Assembly (NCBI GenBank): GCA_002729295.1
Contig: PBTU01000033.1
Location: forward strand, 5,636 to 21,248
Direction: 5' to 3'
Length of the DNA: 15,613 nt
From: Verrucomicrobiales bacterium
Lineage (GTDB): Bacteria; Verrucomicrobiota; Verrucomicrobiia; Verrucomicrobiales; Akkermansiaceae
The notes beneath the pieces are model-generated. The model ran no database searches. It saw only the letters and a program-made list of their open reading frames with translations, and was not told where the DNA came from. Made by a program: the position numbers and the translations under genes. Positions 15,195-15,613 of the stretch are shown in pieces; within the stretch, counting starts at the first letter, position 1; each line of letters starts with the position of its first letter.

Positions 15195-15613
15195 GGTGCG
15201 CAGATTGAGCGCTCACTGAGAATCGACGAAAAAACGAGCGTTCCCTAACTCCGGTATCTTCCCCAAGATTTCCAAAAATCAAAAAAATGGCCGCTCTTTC
15301 TCTTCCTCCATGGCCGGGGAGAAAGCGATGGACCGCTCTCCGGCCTCAAAAGATGGGGCCCGTGCCGGTTAGTTGAGGAAGGCGAAGAGCTTCCCTACAT
15401 CATCATTTTACCCCAATGCCCAAAAATGGCTGGTGGTCCAACGACGACCAACAAGTGATACTCGAGTCCCTCCTCGCCTAAGTTCAGAAAACCTTCCCAA
15501 TCGACAAATCCCGTATCTACCTTCCCGGCCTCAGCATGGGAGGCTTCGGCTCTTGGAAATTAGCGGCAAGAAACCCCAGGACCTTCGCCGCCGTCCTCCC
15601 GATCTGTGGCGGC
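15195..15613 (+). pseudogene. Decayed alpha/beta-hydrolase (predicted peptidase/esterase type), cut by right edge
   Basis: A secreted-esterase-like gene is readable across two frames. In the first frame RYLPQDF (from 15252) and KKWPLFLFLHGRGE (to about 15320) give the oxyanion-region HG motif; RLVEEGEELPYIIILPQCPK follows. One base is missing near 15420-15427, in an A-run, and the reading continues in another frame as NGWWSNDDQQVILESLLA, a TAA stop at 15479-15481, then IDKSRIYLPGLSMGGFGSW and FAAVLPICGG. GLSMGG holds the nucleophilic serine of the fold. An earlier in-frame TAA at 15246-15248 sits where Tyr is plausible. The order and spacing match esterases of the predicted-peptidase group (COG4099-like; dienelactone-hydrolase or prolyl-oligopeptidase relatives). 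The N-terminal limit is approximate; a hydrophobic leader may begin near 15134. The His/Asp part of the triad lies beyond the window. Confidence 0.82.

Noticed and set aside
15064..15282. 72-codon - strand frame upstream of ltaE
   Set aside because: It has no family features, is arginine-rich, overlaps the start of ltaE and is opposite the hydrolase relic.
1..15613. CRISPR arrays, tRNA genes, insertion sequences, phage genes
   Set aside because: None seen: no spaced direct repeats, no cloverleaf candidates, no transposase or integrase motifs in any frame read.

Overview
The window looks like a chromosomal segment of a member of the Verrucomicrobiota or a close PVC-group relative. This is an inference from gene style: a long MoxR / DUF58 / BatA-like / VWA operon with an embedded PA14 domain, a GHL10 glycosidase and a C39-like secreted protein. 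No rRNA or other taxonomic marker is present. Base composition is moderate, and I see no tRNA, CRISPR array, insertion sequence or integrase.

Left part (1-3060, + strand): housekeeping genes. These are the C-terminal polymerase domain of DNA polymerase I (cut by the left edge), a cyclophilin-type prolyl isomerase predicted to be a lipoprotein, and the phospholipid pair plsY and gpsA. gpsA supplies glycerol-3-phosphate and plsY acylates it; they overlap by 4 bases.

Centre (3061-12231, - strand): a five-gene cluster read right to left. It comprises a MoxR-type AAA+ ATPase (12231), a DUF58 protein, a 950-residue BatA-like VWA membrane protein carrying a PA14 domain, a second 793-residue VWA membrane protein, and a secreted GHL10 (YngK/DigH-like) glycoside hydrolase. 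The first four are nearly contiguous (gaps of 23 and 3 bases and a 4-base overlap), so they are probably co-translated. A chaperone-like AAA+ ATPase acting on three metal-binding (MIDAS) proteins, with a possible peptidoglycan-acting enzyme, suggests a role in envelope assembly or remodelling.

Right part (12232-15613): a gene-poor stretch, then a C39-like secreted papain-fold protein and an L-threonine aldolase on the - strand.

The main unexpected result is three decayed genes hidden between the intact ones, each recognisable only when frames are pieced together. They are mscL (3061-3478, - strand; three stops plus one frameshift), an archaemetzincin (about 12642-13148, + strand; several frameshifts and loss of the zinc-site region) and an alpha/beta-hydrolase of the predicted-peptidase type (about 15195 to the right edge, + strand; two stops and one frameshift). 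All the long neighbouring genes are intact, so this looks like continuing loss of accessory genes rather than poor sequence quality, though raw reads would be needed to settle that.
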